From an uncultured delta proteobacterium (lineage in GTDB: Bacteria > Myxococcota > Myxococcia > Myxococcales > 40CM-4-68-19), in contig CAIWCD010000002.1 of NCBI GenBank assembly GCA_903911145.1, positions 124,001 through 188,000 of the forward strand: a stretch of 64,000 nucleotides of DNA, read 5' to 3'. Below, piece after piece: positions 1-8,355 of this stretch. How positions within the stretch are numbered: position 1 is the stretch's first letter; every line of letters begins with the position of its first letter. The notes beneath the pieces are model-generated. The model was not told the origin of the DNA. It did not search any database and saw only the letters and a list, made by a program, of their open reading frames with translations. Position numbers and translations under genes: made by a program.

Positions 1-677
1 GGCGGTGCGCCCTCCTGCAGCACCAGCGCGTCGGGCGAATAGAGACCGGGTTCGCTCTGCAGGCCATCGGCGAGCAGCGCGGCCTGCGCCTCCTCAAGCG
101 TGGCCCTCTTGCGGTTGCGCCGCACCGTCGCGCGCGCCTGCGTTTGATTGGCGCGGCAGAGAGCCTCGGTTTCCTCGAGACCCAACGCGCGACTCCAGCG
201 CTCGACCAGCCAGCGAGGATGCGACGTGATCGCCGCGATGCGCCCGATCGGATCGGTATCCTGAGAGGGCGGCGGCGGCGAAACGCGAACCTCGGAAAGA
301 CGACGCAGGATCGCGTTGACGAATCCCGCAGCGTTCGGCGCGCGCAGCTCCTTGCAGAGCTCGACCGCCTGGTGAACCACCGCGCGCGCGGGCACGGTCG
401 GATGGTGCAACAGCTCGAACGCACCGAGCCGCAGCACCGCGCGCACCGGTCCGTCCATCTGCGCAAGCGGGCGTGCACTGTGGGCCTCGATCGCGCGATC
501 GAGCTCCTGCTGCCAGCGCACCGTCCCGTAACTCAGCTCCGTGGTGAGCGCGGCCTCGCGCGGCTCGATCGCGCCCGCGGAGCGCAGCGCGCCGTCGAGC
601 GCGAGATTGAGAAACGCGCCCCCCTGCTCCACGCGCTGGATCACTTCGATGGCAAGTCGTCGCGCGGTCGAGGGCAC
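1..677 (-). CDS. rsmB: 16S rRNA m5C967 methyltransferase RsmB (5' part)
   Basis: The reading frame stays open to the window edge, so the C-terminal methyltransferase domain lies outside. The visible 225 residues are the NusB-like RNA-binding domain (about residues 5-130, with AIEVIQRVEQGGAFLN and ELSYGTVRWQQELDRAIE) followed by the linker into the catalytic part (ITSHPRWLVERW). RsmB/Sun proteins methylate cytosine 967 of 16S rRNA. The GTG start at 677 is chosen because AGGAG lies 9 bases upstream and the next residues (PSTARRLAIEVI) match the usual family N-terminus. The gene is transcribed divergently from trpE with about 97 bases between the two starts. The family call is firm; the exact methylated base is inferred from the family. 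Confidence 0.9.
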   Translation of the reverse strand, partial: MPSTARRLAIEVIQRVEQGGAFLNLALDGALRSAGAIEPREAALTTELSYGTVRWQQELDRAIEAHSARPLAQMDGPVRAVLRLGAFELLHHPTVPARAVVHQAVELCKELRAPNAAGFVNAILRRLSEVRVSPPPPSQDTDPIGRIAAITSHPRWLVERWSRALGLEETEALCRANQTQARATVRRNRKRATLEEAQAALLADGLQSEPGLYSPDALVLQEGAP

Positions 678-726
678 AGGAGTGCGCTCCTATCACGCCG
701 CGCCGCTCCAGAGTGGATCCGGCGAT

Positions 727-749
727 GATCGTTTGCGCCGCGAACGATC
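727..749. promoter_or_regulatory. operator-like palindrome between rsmB and trpE
   Basis: The arms GATCGTT and AACGATC are perfectly paired, and the pairing continues through a T-G wobble and GC/GC to a GCC centre, giving a 23-bp near-perfect palindrome. It lies 25 bases upstream of the trpE ATG in the divergent spacer. It could be a repressor site or an RNA hairpin in the trpE leader. I see no Trp-codon-rich leader peptide and no terminator/antiterminator pair, so classical attenuation is not supported. Confidence 0.35.
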
Positions 750-774
750 TCGACTAGCGTGCCGCGCATGCGCA

Positions 775-2337
775 ATGCATCGATTTCCCGGAGTCGTCTT
801 TGGGGCCCGCGTTCACGCGGTTGAGCTTCCTGGCGATCTGCTGACGCCGTTCGGCGTCTTCTGTCTCCTCGATCAACAGCAGGCACCCGGCAGCGACGCC
901 TTCCTCTTCGAGGGCGCGCTCGGTCGCTACAGCTACGTCGGCGTCGCGGACAACTCCCGCGCGAAGAGCGGCCGTTTCATCGTGCGCAACGGCCGCGTCG
1001 TCGAAGATGGTTTGCACTCAAACCATCCTCTCGAGGCGCTGCGCGAAAAGCTCGCGTCGATCGCCACTCCGCGCGCGCCTGGCCTGCCTCCGTTCTGCGG
1101 CGGCCTCGCCGGGTATCTCGGATGGGCCGCCGCGAGATGGAGCGAATCGCTCCCGCAGAGGCTGGGCGCAGATACGCTCTTTCCCGACGCCGATCTTCTG
1201 CACGTGCGCGAGCTCGTCTCGTTCGATCATCGGTCGGGTCGAGCGTGGGCTGTCGCAAGTGGCGATGGCCGCGGCAAGGACTCCCCTGAAGCGTGCGCAG
1301 AGCGCCTTGCCGAACGGGTCCTGGGAGTGTTCCGGGCCGCGCCCAGAGCGGTCCGCAGCGATCGAGCAACGTCTCGTGCAGCTTCGCGCGCGGCTTCGCG
1401 TCGCGGCCACGGAGGGTTCCCTCCGGAGCTGCTTCGCGCCGCAGCTCCCCCGATGATCGCCGATGGGTCACGCCTCGAATCGCTGCTCTCGCCTCTCGGC
1501 GGCGGCGAGAAGGAGTTCCTGCGCAAGGCCCGCCGCGCGCTCGACTACATCCGTGCTGGCGACGTCTTCCAGGTCGTCCTCTCGCAGCGCTTCGAACTGC
1601 CCGACTGTGACGGCTTCTCGCTCTACCGCACGCTGCGCGCGGCTTCGCCTGCGCCGTACCATTTCTATCTGCGACTCGGTGGACGCGAGCTGTTTGGCGC
1701 CTCTCCTGAGTTGCTCGTGCAGGTCGAAGAGGGCGCGGTCGCGGTGCGGCCCATCGCCGGCACGCGCAGACGGGGCGCGACGTTCGCGGAAGACCAGGCG
1801 CTCGAGGCCGAGCTGCGCGCGGATCCGAAAGAGAAGGCCGAGCACGTGATGCTGGTCGATCTCGGCCGCAACGACATCGGCCGCGTCGCGAACATCGGCT
1901 CGGTGCGCGTCCCTCGCCTGCTGGAGATCGAGCGCTTCAGCCACGTCATGCACCTGGTCTCCGAGGTGACTGGCCAGCTGCGACCCGAGCTCACCGCAGT
2001 CGATGCCTTCGCCGCCGCATTCCCTGCTGGCACGCTCTCGGGCGCGCCAAAGATTCGCGCGCTGGAGATCATCGATGAGCTCGAAGAGGTTTCGCGCGGC
2101 CCCTACGGCGGCGCGGTCGGCTGGTTCTCCGGAAGCGGCGACGCGCAGCTCGCGATCGCCATCCGCACGCTCCTGCGCTCCGAAGGCCGCCTCTTCGCAC
2201 ACGCGGGGGCCGGCATCGTCGCCGACAGCGATCCTCGCGCGGAGTGGCGCGAGATCCAGGCGAAGGTCCGCGCATCCGTGCTGGCAGCGAGCGGCGCACG
2301 CGCGTACGAGCGACCCGACGAGGGAGCGCTGCGATGA
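775..2337 (+). CDS. trpE: anthranilate synthase component I (TrpE)
   Basis: 520 residues. TrpE converts chorismate and ammonia (supplied by TrpG) to anthranilate, the first committed step to tryptophan. The chorismate-binding domain covers about residues 240-505, with LFGASPELLVQVEEG (306-320), PIAGTRRRG (326-334), VDLGRNDIGRVANIG (361-375) and AGTLSGAPKIRALEII (418-433). The N-terminal domain carries FLFEGALGRYS at 43-53, where most family members have a longer LLES-type segment. The ATG at 775 is the first in-frame Met that matches the family; no strong Shine-Dalgarno precedes it. The stop overlaps trpG by ATGA. Residues 79-86 are encoded by a perfect AT-rich palindrome listed separately. 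The call is firm. Confidence 0.96.
   Translation: MHRFPGVVFGARVHAVELPGDLLTPFGVFCLLDQQQAPGSDAFLFEGALGRYSYVGVADNSRAKSGRFIVRNGRVVEDGLHSNHPLEALREKLASIATPRAPGLPPFCGGLAGYLGWAAARWSESLPQRLGADTLFPDADLLHVRELVSFDHRSGRAWAVASGDGRGKDSPEACAERLAERVLGVFRAAPRAVRSDRATSRAASRAASRRGHGGFPPELLRAAAPPMIADGSRLESLLSPLGGGEKEFLRKARRALDYIRAGDVFQVVLSQRFELPDCDGFSLYRTLRAASPAPYHFYLRLGGRELFGASPELLVQVEEGAVAVRPIAGTRRRGATFAEDQALEAELRADPKEKAEHVMLVDLGRNDIGRVANIGSVRVPRLLEIERFSHVMHLVSEVTGQLRPELTAVDAFAAAFPAGTLSGAPKIRALEIIDELEEVSRGPYGGAVGWFSGSGDAQLAIAIRTLLRSEGRLFAHAGAGIVADSDPRAEWREIQAKVRASVLAASGARAYERPDEGALR
1007..1026. repeat. AT-rich palindrome inside trpE (repeat R1)
   Basis: ATGGTTTG and CAAACCAT form a perfect 8-bp stem around CACT. 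It is AT-rich in a GC-rich gene and uses codons unlike its neighbours. The GGTTTG-ACTCAAA core is shared with the repeat at 34111-34173. The trpE frame is kept (DGLHSNHP). Confidence 0.45.
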
Positions 2338-3038
2338 GCCGCGCCCAGCAAGGGCGAGAGAGCGCACGGCGCGTTCTGCTCATCGATAACTACGACTCGT
2401 TCACCTTCAATCTGGTGCAGCGCCTCGGCGAGCTCGGCGCCGAGGTCGAGGTGATTCGCAACGACGCGTGCAGCGTGGACGAGCTCCTCGCGCGCAATCC
2501 CGAGCGCATCGTCCTCTCGCCTGGACCCTGCACGCCGCTCGAGGCGGGCATCTGTGTTCCGCTGGTACGCCGACTCGCCGGACTCGACGGGGCGCAGCCG
2601 CGCGCGATCCCGCTGCTCGGCGTCTGCCTCGGCCACCAGAGCCTCGGCGCGGCATTCGGAGCGCGCGTCATCCGTGCACCGACGCCCGTGCATGGCAAGG
2701 CTGACGAGATGATTCACGACGGCCGCGCGCTCTTTCTGGGCGCGCCCCGCCCGCTGCAGGCGGCCCGCTATCACTCTCTGATCGTCGAGGAGTCGTCCCT
2801 TCCCGACTCCCTTGTCATCGCCGCGAGAAATCGTGACCGTCTGGTCATGTCGTTGCGGCACCGCAAGCTGCCCCTCTTCGGCCTGCAGTTCCACCCCGAG
2901 TCGATCCTCACGCCGGACGGCCAGACGCTGCTGTGCAACTTTCTCTCGCTCGCGCCCGGAACGCCGTTATCGAAATTGCCGAAAGTACAAAACGGATTTC
3001 TATCGAATCGCCCCACGCGCGCACGGAAGGCACGCTGA
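2334..3038 (+). CDS. trpG: anthranilate synthase glutaminase subunit (TrpG)
   Basis: 234 residues. It is a class I glutamine amidotransferase that delivers ammonia to TrpE. Visible motifs are LLIDNYDSFTFNLVQ (near 15-29), VLSPGPCTP, the nucleophile elbow LLGVCLGHQSLG with the catalytic Cys, and FGLQFHPESILT with the catalytic His and Glu. The start overlaps the trpE stop (ATGA) and the stop overlaps the trpD start (TGATG), which implies translational coupling. After the usual C-terminus (LLCNFLSLAPG) there are about 24 extra residues of unlike composition, encoded by an AT-rich island near 2965-3012. Close relatives also serve PabA; the operon position fixes this one as TrpG. Confidence 0.95.
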   Translation: MSRAQQGRESARRVLLIDNYDSFTFNLVQRLGELGAEVEVIRNDACSVDELLARNPERIVLSPGPCTPLEAGICVPLVRRLAGLDGAQPRAIPLLGVCLGHQSLGAAFGARVIRAPTPVHGKADEMIHDGRALFLGAPRPLQAARYHSLIVEESSLPDSLVIAARNRDRLVMSLRHRKLPLFGLQFHPESILTPDGQTLLCNFLSLAPGTPLSKLPKVQNGFLSNRPTRARKAR

Positions 3039-4099
3039 TGCTGCGCCCGGCTCTGCAGAAGGCCGCGGCGGGCAGTCACCTCTCTCGAGAAGAGGCGGCG
3101 CACGCGATCGCGGTCATGCTCTCTGGCGACGCCGTGCCCGCGCAGATGGCGGCCCTGCTCATCGCGCTGCGGATGAAGGGCGAGACGCCGGATGAGATCG
3201 TCGGAGCCGCGCTGGCCCTGCGTCGGCGCGCGCTTGCCGTCGATGTGCCCGACGCGCTTCGCGCGCATCTCGTCGACACCTGCGGCACCGGCGGAGACGG
3301 CGCGCACACGTTCAACATCTCGACCGCGGCGGCGTTCGTCGCAGCCGCTGCGGGGGCCACGGTGGCCAAGCACGGCAACCGCGCAGTCTCGTCGAACTGC
3401 GGCAGCGCCGATGTCCTCGCGGCTCTCGGTGTCGAGCTCGAGTTGTCCCCGCGCGCTCTCTCCGCCTGTCTTGAGCAGTGCGGGATGGCATTTCTCTTCG
3501 CCCCGCGACATCACGCGGCGATGCGCCACGTCGCGCCCGTGCGCAAGGAGCTTGGGCTGCGCACGCTCTTCAATCTTCTCGGGCCGCTGGCAAATCCGGC
3601 CGGAGCGCAGCGGCAGTTGCTCGGCGTCTATGCGCCCGAGCTTCTTCCCGTGATCGCGCGCGCGCTCGCTGAACTCGGCTGCGTGCACGCCATCGTGGTG
3701 CACGGCGCGGGCGGGCTCGACGAGATCTCGACTGAGGGAGAGTCGCGCATCGCTGAGCTTCGGGGCGGCGTGGTGCGCGAGTGGTCGATGCACCCCGAGA
3801 GCGTCGGGGTTGAAGCAGCACCGCGAAGTGAGCTGCGTGGAGGAGACGCGCAGGAGAACGCGGCGCTCCTGCGCGCAGTGCTCGAAGGAGAAGTGTCGGC
3901 GCGGAGGACGGCCGTGTTGCTCAATGCCGGCGCGGCGCTCTGCGCGGCGGGGATCTGCGAAACGATCGGAGAAGGGGTTGAGCGCGCGAAAGCGTCGATC
4001 GATTCCGGCGCAGCTCGTGAACGGTTGGCGCGCCTTGTCCGCGTTTCGCACGAAGAGATGGCGCGCGATCAGGGCGCGTCCGGGAGCAGCACGCCATGA
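3038..4099 (+). CDS. trpD: anthranilate phosphoribosyltransferase (TrpD)
   Basis: 353 residues. It joins anthranilate to phosphoribosyl pyrophosphate. The helical N-terminal domain (LSREEAAHAIAVMLSG) is followed by the PRPP-binding loop CGTGGDGAHTFNIST, the anthranilate/PRPP segment KHGNRAVSSNCGSADVLA, and LRTLFNLLGPLANP. The ATG at 3038 sits in a TGATG overlap with trpG and matches the usual N-terminus; upstream in-frame Met codons lie inside trpG. The stop overlaps trpC by ATGA. Length and motifs are normal. Confidence 0.96.
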   Translation: MLRPALQKAAAGSHLSREEAAHAIAVMLSGDAVPAQMAALLIALRMKGETPDEIVGAALALRRRALAVDVPDALRAHLVDTCGTGGDGAHTFNISTAAAFVAAAAGATVAKHGNRAVSSNCGSADVLAALGVELELSPRALSACLEQCGMAFLFAPRHHAAMRHVAPVRKELGLRTLFNLLGPLANPAGAQRQLLGVYAPELLPVIARALAELGCVHAIVVHGAGGLDEISTEGESRIAELRGGVVREWSMHPESVGVEAAPRSELRGGDAQENAALLRAVLEGEVSARRTAVLLNAGAALCAAGICETIGEGVERAKASIDSGAARERLARLVRVSHEEMARDQGASGSSTP

Positions 4100-4920
4100 G
4101 CAAGTCGCGACTCGATGAGTTGGTCTCCGCCGCGCTGCAGATGCTCGCGATCCGCGCCACCGATGTGCCGCTCGCCGAGATACGCGCGCGCGCTGAGGCG
4201 TCACCTCCGCCGCGCGATTTCAAGGCGGGCCTGACGCGCGCGAGGGAGCGCGGGGCCTCGCTGATCGCGGAGATCAAGCGCGCCTCGCCGAGCAAGGGAG
4301 CGATCGCACCCGATCTCGATCCGGCACTTCTGGCGCAGCAGTACGCACGCGGTGGCGCGGCCTGCCTCTCCGTGCTCACCGATCGCACCCACTTCGGCGG
4401 CTCGCTCGCCGATCTTTCTGCTGCGCGCGCGGCATGCTCGCTGCCCGTGCTGCGCAAGGATTTTCTCGTCACGCCGTACCAGCTCTACGAAGCGCGCGCG
4501 CACGGCGCCGATGCGGTGCTGCTCATCGCAGCCGCGCTCAAGCCGACGCGGCTCTTCGAACTGCGTGCGCTCGCCCGCGCGCTGTCACTGTGCGTGCTCG
4601 TTGAGATCCACGAGGAGAGTGAGCTCGAGGCGGCGTCGGCCTGCGCGCCCGATCTTCTCGGCATCAACGCGCGCAGCTTGAAGACGCTCGACGTCGACTC
4701 GAACACATTCGCGCGTCTCGCGCCCTATGCGCGCGGAGTCGCGCCGCTGGTCGCCGAGAGCGGTGTGCGGACACCTGAGCACGTTCGCCAACTCGCGAGC
4801 GCGGGAGCGTCGGCGTTTCTCATCGGTGAGGCATTGGCGACCGCGGCCGATCCAGAAGCCGCCACGCGCGCGCTCGTCGAAGGCATCCCGCCCGCAGCCC
4901 GGCTGGTGGAGCGCTCGTGA
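4096..4920 (+). CDS. trpC: indole-3-glycerol phosphate synthase (TrpC)
   Basis: 274 residues, a single (beta/alpha)8 barrel that closes the indole ring by decarboxylating CdRP. Motifs in order are [15 protein letters not shown] (with the catalytic Lys), [57 protein letters not shown] and [13 protein letters not shown]. It overlaps trpD (ATGA) and the fused trpF-trpB gene (GTGA). It is separate from TrpF, unlike the enterobacterial TrpC-TrpF fusion. Confidence 0.96.
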   Translation: MSKSRLDELVSAALQMLAIRATDVPLAEIRARAEASPPPRDFKAGLTRARERGASLIAEIKRASPSKGAIAPDLDPALLAQQYARGGAACLSVLTDRTHFGGSLADLSAARAACSLPVLRKDFLVTPYQLYEARAHGADAVLLIAAALKPTRLFELRALARALSLCVLVEIHEESELEAASACAPDLLGINARSLKTLDVDSNTFARLAPYARGVAPLVAESGVRTPEHVRQLASAGASAFLIGEALATAADPEAATRALVEGIPPAARLVERS

Positions 4921-6857
4921 GCAGACCTCTGCGCATCAAGCTGTGCGGGATCCGCACGGTCGAAGATGCGCGGCTCTGCGCCGCAGCGGGCGCGGACGAA
5001 CTCGGCGTCGTCTTCGCGCCGAGGAGCAAGCGGCGCGTCTCGATCGCAGAAGCGCGCGCGATCCGCGAATCTCTCCCGCCCGCTCTGGGCGTGATCGGCG
5101 TGTTCCAGGACGCAGTTTTCGACGGCCCCGAAGGCATCTTCGCGACCGCGCGGGAAGTCGGTCTCTCGGCTGTTCAATTGCACGGCGCGATTCCGCCAGA
5201 TCTGTTCTCGTCCGCTCTGGGCGCGGGTTTCCCGCTTCCGATCTACATCGCGTTGCAGCTCACGGACCGCGCGTCGCTCCCCGATCTCTCCTCGCTGCGT
5301 GGCTGCGCGAGGGTCCTGCTCGACGGCCCGCGTGGCGGCTCGGGTGAGTCATTTCCCTGGGCGCTCGCTCGCGAAGCGCGCGCGCATTTTCGCGGTGCGA
5401 TCTTCGTCGCCGGCGGCTTGAACCCAGACAACGTGGCGGCCGCTGTTCTCGATGCGCAGCCCGACGGCGTCGATGTTGCGTCGGGGATCGAGAATGCAAG
5501 CGGCAGAAAAGATCCCGCGCTGGTGCGCGCCTTCGTCCACGCCGCGAAAGCTGCCGCACAAGATCTGCCCCGCGAGATCTCTCGCGCATCGGCCCACGAC
5601 CAGGAGTCCGCGATGTCGACGCGAGAGTTGCCAGAGTTGTTCACTTCCGATCCCGGCCCGCTCCCCGACGCACGCGGACGCTTCGGTGCGTTCGGCGGAC
5701 GCTTCGTCCCCGAGACGCTGATCCCTGCGCTCGATGAACTCGAGAGCGCCTTTCGCGAAGCGCGCGCGGATCCCGCCTATCGCGAAGCGCTCGCTCGGCT
5801 GCTCTGCGATTACGCGGGAAGGCCGACGCCTCTGTTTCGCGCGAATCGGCTCCAGACCGCTCTGGGCGCGGCCGCGCGCATCTATCTCAAGCGCGAAGAT
5901 CTGCTGCACACGGGCGCACACAAGCTCAACAACACGCTCGGGCAGGGACTGCTTGCCAAGCGGATGGGCAAGCAGCGCTTCATCGCCGAGACGGGTGCGG
6001 GGCAGCACGGCGTCGCGTCGGCCACGGTGGCGGCGCTCCTGGGCCTCGACTGCGTCGTCTACATGGGTGCGGAGGATGTCCGCCGCCAGGCGCCCAACGT
6101 GGCCCGCATGAAGCTGCTCGGAGCCGAGGTGCGTCCCGTCGAAGCGGGCGCGCGCACGCTCAAGGACGCGATGAACGAGGCGCTGCGCGATTGGGTGACG
6201 AACGTGCGCGGGACCTACTACTGCATCGGGAGCGCAGCAGGTCCGCACCCGTATCCGCTGCTCGTGCGCGAGCTGCAGAAGATCATCGGCGAGGAGATCG
6301 CGCAGCAGTCGCTCGCGCACGAAGGGCGCCTGCCGGATGCGGTGCTCGCCTGCGTCGGTGGCGGCTCCAACGCGATCGGCGCGTTCCATCGCTTCATCGC
6401 AGAGAGTTCGGTGCAACTCTTCGGCGTCGAGGCGGCGGGCCACGGACTCGGCAGTGGCAAGCACGGCGCGTCGATGGCGCGTGGCAAGCCCGGCATCCTC
6501 CACGGCTCGCTCTCGTATCTGCTGCAGGATGACGACGGGCAGGTTGCGGAGGCCCACTCGATCAGCGCCGGGCTCGACTATCCCGGCGTCGGCCCCGAGC
6601 TCTCGCACCTCTGCGCGACCGGTCGCTTGCAGACCCTCTCGGCGACCGACGACGAAGCGCTCGCCGCCGTCACGCTGCTCGCCCGCCACGAGGGAATTCT
6701 CTGCGCGCTCGAGTCGGCGCACGCGATCGCCGCGCTTCGGAAATTGCCGCGCGCGCTGCTCGACGATCCTCGCTCCGTCGTGGTGGTGAATCTGAGCGGG
6801 CGCGGCGACAAAGATCTCGGCACGCTCATCTCGGCGCTCGGCGGAGGTGCACCGTGA
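4917..6857 (+). CDS. trpFB: TrpF-TrpB fusion: phosphoribosylanthranilate isomerase and tryptophan synthase beta
   Basis: One uninterrupted frame of 646 codons. Residues 1 to about 210 are TrpF ([12 protein letters not shown] with the catalytic Cys, [20 protein letters not shown] with the catalytic Asp, [14 protein letters not shown]). From Met233 (base 5613) the protein is a complete TrpB: LYS-type PLP site [12 protein letters not shown] with Lys336 of the fusion, [21 protein letters not shown], and the C-terminal NLSGRGDKD. The two parts are joined by about 25 residues without a stop. The trpB Met is preceded by AGGAG at 5602-5606 with 6-base spacing, a good ribosome-binding site, so free TrpB could also be made. 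The GTG start at 4917 overlaps the trpC stop. A lost stop codon through sequencing error cannot be excluded. Confidence 0.93.
   Translation: MSRPLRIKLCGIRTVEDARLCAAAGADELGVVFAPRSKRRVSIAEARAIRESLPPALGVIGVFQDAVFDGPEGIFATAREVGLSAVQLHGAIPPDLFSSALGAGFPLPIYIALQLTDRASLPDLSSLRGCARVLLDGPRGGSGESFPWALAREARAHFRGAIFVAGGLNPDNVAAAVLDAQPDGVDVASGIENASGRKDPALVRAFVHAAKAAAQDLPREISRASAHDQESAMSTRELPELFTSDPGPLPDARGRFGAFGGRFVPETLIPALDELESAFREARADPAYREALARLLCDYAGRPTPLFRANRLQTALGAAARIYLKREDLLHTGAHKLNNTLGQGLLAKRMGKQRFIAETGAGQHGVASATVAALLGLDCVVYMGAEDVRRQAPNVARMKLLGAEVRPVEAGARTLKDAMNEALRDWVTNVRGTYYCIGSAAGPHPYPLLVRELQKIIGEEIAQQSLAHEGRLPDAVLACVGGGSNAIGAFHRFIAESSVQLFGVEAAGHGLGSGKHGASMARGKPGILHGSLSYLLQDDDGQVAEAHSISAGLDYPGVGPELSHLCATGRLQTLSATDDEALAAVTLLARHEGILCALESAHAIAALRKLPRALLDDPRSVVVVNLSGRGDKDLGTLISALGGGAP
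5602..5615 (+). promoter_or_regulatory. internal ribosome-binding site and ATG for free TrpB
   Basis: AGGAG, six bases (tccgcg), then ATG inside the fused frame, exactly where a stand-alone TrpB would begin ([10 protein letters not shown]). This suggests internal initiation that yields TrpB without TrpF. Confidence 0.6.
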
Positions 6858-7633
6858 GCGCGCTTGCGACAGCATTCGCAGACGCGCGTGCCCAGAAGCG
6901 TGCAGCGCTCGTCTGCTACGCGATGGGTGGCGATCCATCGATCGCCGCCACAGAGGAGTTGCTCCTCGCACTCGATGCGGCAGGCGCCGACGTGCTCGAG
7001 TTGGGCGTTCCATTTTCCGATCCGATCGCCGACGGGCCTGTGCTGCAGGCCGCCGCGCTGCGAGCGCTCTCTGGCGGCACGACGCTGCACGCACTGCTCG
7101 CGATGGCGACGCGCCTGAAGGGCAAGCTGCGCGCGCCGCTGGTGCTGATGGGCTACGCCAATCCCTTCTTTCGATTCGGCGTCGAGGCGTTTGCAACTGC
7201 TGCCGCGGCCGCCGGGATCGCCGGAGCGATCGTGCCCGATCTTCCGCTCGAGGAGGCCGACTGGCTGCGCACACCGCTCGACGCGCAGGGCCTCGACCTC
7301 GTGCTGCTCTGCGCGCCGACGACCGGACGTGCGCGCATGGAGGCGATCGCCAACGCCTCGCGCGGATTTCTCTACGCGGTCAGCCTGACCGGCGTGACCG
7401 GCGCGCGCACGGAGTTGCCGCCCGACGTGACGGACTATCTCGCCTCGCTGCGCGCCTGCTCGCCTGTGCCGGTCGCGGTCGGATTCGGCATCGCGCGCCC
7501 CGAGCAGGCGGCGGCGATGGGCAAGCTCGCCGATGGCGTCGTCGTCGGCTCCGCACTGGTCAACGCGCATCGCGAGCAGGGCGCGCAAGGGGCTGCAGCT
7601 CTCTGCGCAGCGATCCGCGCGGCTCTCGGCTGA
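6854..7633 (+). CDS. trpA: tryptophan synthase alpha subunit (TrpA)
   Basis: 259 residues. It cleaves indole-3-glycerol phosphate and passes indole to TrpB through the alpha2-beta2 complex. The catalytic Glu is in [16 protein letters not shown] (about 48-63) and the catalytic Asp in the same segment. Further marks are [35 protein letters not shown] and [10 protein letters not shown]. The GTG start overlaps the preceding TGA and has GGAGG 7 bases upstream. It is the last gene of the operon; its stop is 59 bases from the end of convergent aroQ, and I see no convincing terminator between them. Confidence 0.96.
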   Translation: MSALATAFADARAQKRAALVCYAMGGDPSIAATEELLLALDAAGADVLELGVPFSDPIADGPVLQAAALRALSGGTTLHALLAMATRLKGKLRAPLVLMGYANPFFRFGVEAFATAAAAAGIAGAIVPDLPLEEADWLRTPLDAQGLDLVLLCAPTTGRARMEAIANASRGFLYAVSLTGVTGARTELPPDVTDYLASLRACSPVPVAVGFGIARPEQAAAMGKLADGVVVGSALVNAHREQGAQGAAALCAAIRAALG

Positions 7634-7692
7634 CTCAAAAGCAGAGCGTCGGGTCGTCATTCACGCGGAGCACGCCCCGCGCACGCTTGCTC

Positions 7693-8133
7693 TCAGCGCG
7701 TCGCCGCATCCTTCGTGAGCCACTCGAGCGCTTCGAGATAGCCAGCCACGCCCTTGCCCTGGATGCGATGCGCGACAACATCCGCAAGCACGCTCACCTG
7801 CCGCCACGGCTCGCGCTTTGTCAGATCGCTCAAGTGCACCTCGACCACGCGCACTTGCGGCATCGCCGCGATCGCGTCGCGCAGGGCGTAGCTCGTGTGC
7901 GTGTACGCGCCCGGATTGAAGATGCAGCCCGTCGCCCACTTTCGCCACTCGTGCAGCCGATCGATCAGCACACCTTCGTGGTTGCTCTGGTAGGCGCGGA
8001 TCTTCGCGCCCACCTCCTCGGCGCTGGTGACCACGAGCTGCTCGAGTTGCGCGAGCGTCGTCGTCCCATAGAGCGCCGGTTCGCGCTCACCGAGGAGATT
8101 CAGGTTGGGACCGTTGAGGAGAAGAATATTCAT
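7693..8133 (-). CDS. aroQ: type II 3-dehydroquinate dehydratase (AroQ)
   Basis: 146 residues. It dehydrates 3-dehydroquinate, step 3 of the shikimate pathway. Type II features are LLLNGPNLNLLGEREPALYG (with the catalytic Tyr), YQSNHEGVLID, FNPGAYTHTSYALRDAI (catalytic His region), VEVHLSDLTKREPWR and the C-terminal GYLEALEWL. The ATG at 8133 is preferred over a GTG four codons upstream because GAGG lies 8 bases before it and MNILLLNGPN is the usual family start. It is the last gene of the aro operon, 21 bases after slyX. Confidence 0.95.
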   Translation of the reverse strand: MNILLLNGPNLNLLGEREPALYGTTTLAQLEQLVVTSAEEVGAKIRAYQSNHEGVLIDRLHEWRKWATGCIFNPGAYTHTSYALRDAIAAMPQVRVVEVHLSDLTKREPWRQVSVLADVVAHRIQGKGVAGYLEALEWLTKDAATR

Positions 8134-8154
8134 CGCGCGCCTCACGCTTTGACT

Positions 8155-8355
8155 TCAGTAGTGCGGCGGCTTGTCCGCGCTGGGCGCGGCCTGGCGCGAT
8201 TCGTTCTGCTCCAGACGACCCGTCAACCGGCGCAACTCTTCGCGCAGCGCGTGCAGCTCCCGCTGCTGTTCGTGCAGCACGCCGGAGAGATCATCGAGCA
8301 GCGCCTCCTGCTGCGCGGCGTGCATCTCGAGAGCGACAATGCGGTCTTCGTTCAT
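8155..8355 (-). CDS. slyX: SlyX family protein
   Basis: 66 residues, almost entirely a predicted coiled coil of heptad Leu/Ala (about 5-50) ending in KPPHY, the hallmark C-terminus of SlyX. The molecular role of SlyX is not known. It starts in an ATGA overlap with aroB and is followed by aroQ, so it is embedded in the shikimate operon. This linkage may reflect only co-transcription. Confidence 0.85.
   Translation of the reverse strand: MNEDRIVALEMHAAQQEALLDDLSGVLHEQQRELHALREELRRLTGRLEQNESRQAAPSADKPPHY

Noticed and set aside
678-774. Tryptophan attenuator upstream of trpE
   Set aside because: No Trp-rich leader peptide (a single TGG in the region) and no terminator/antiterminator pair.
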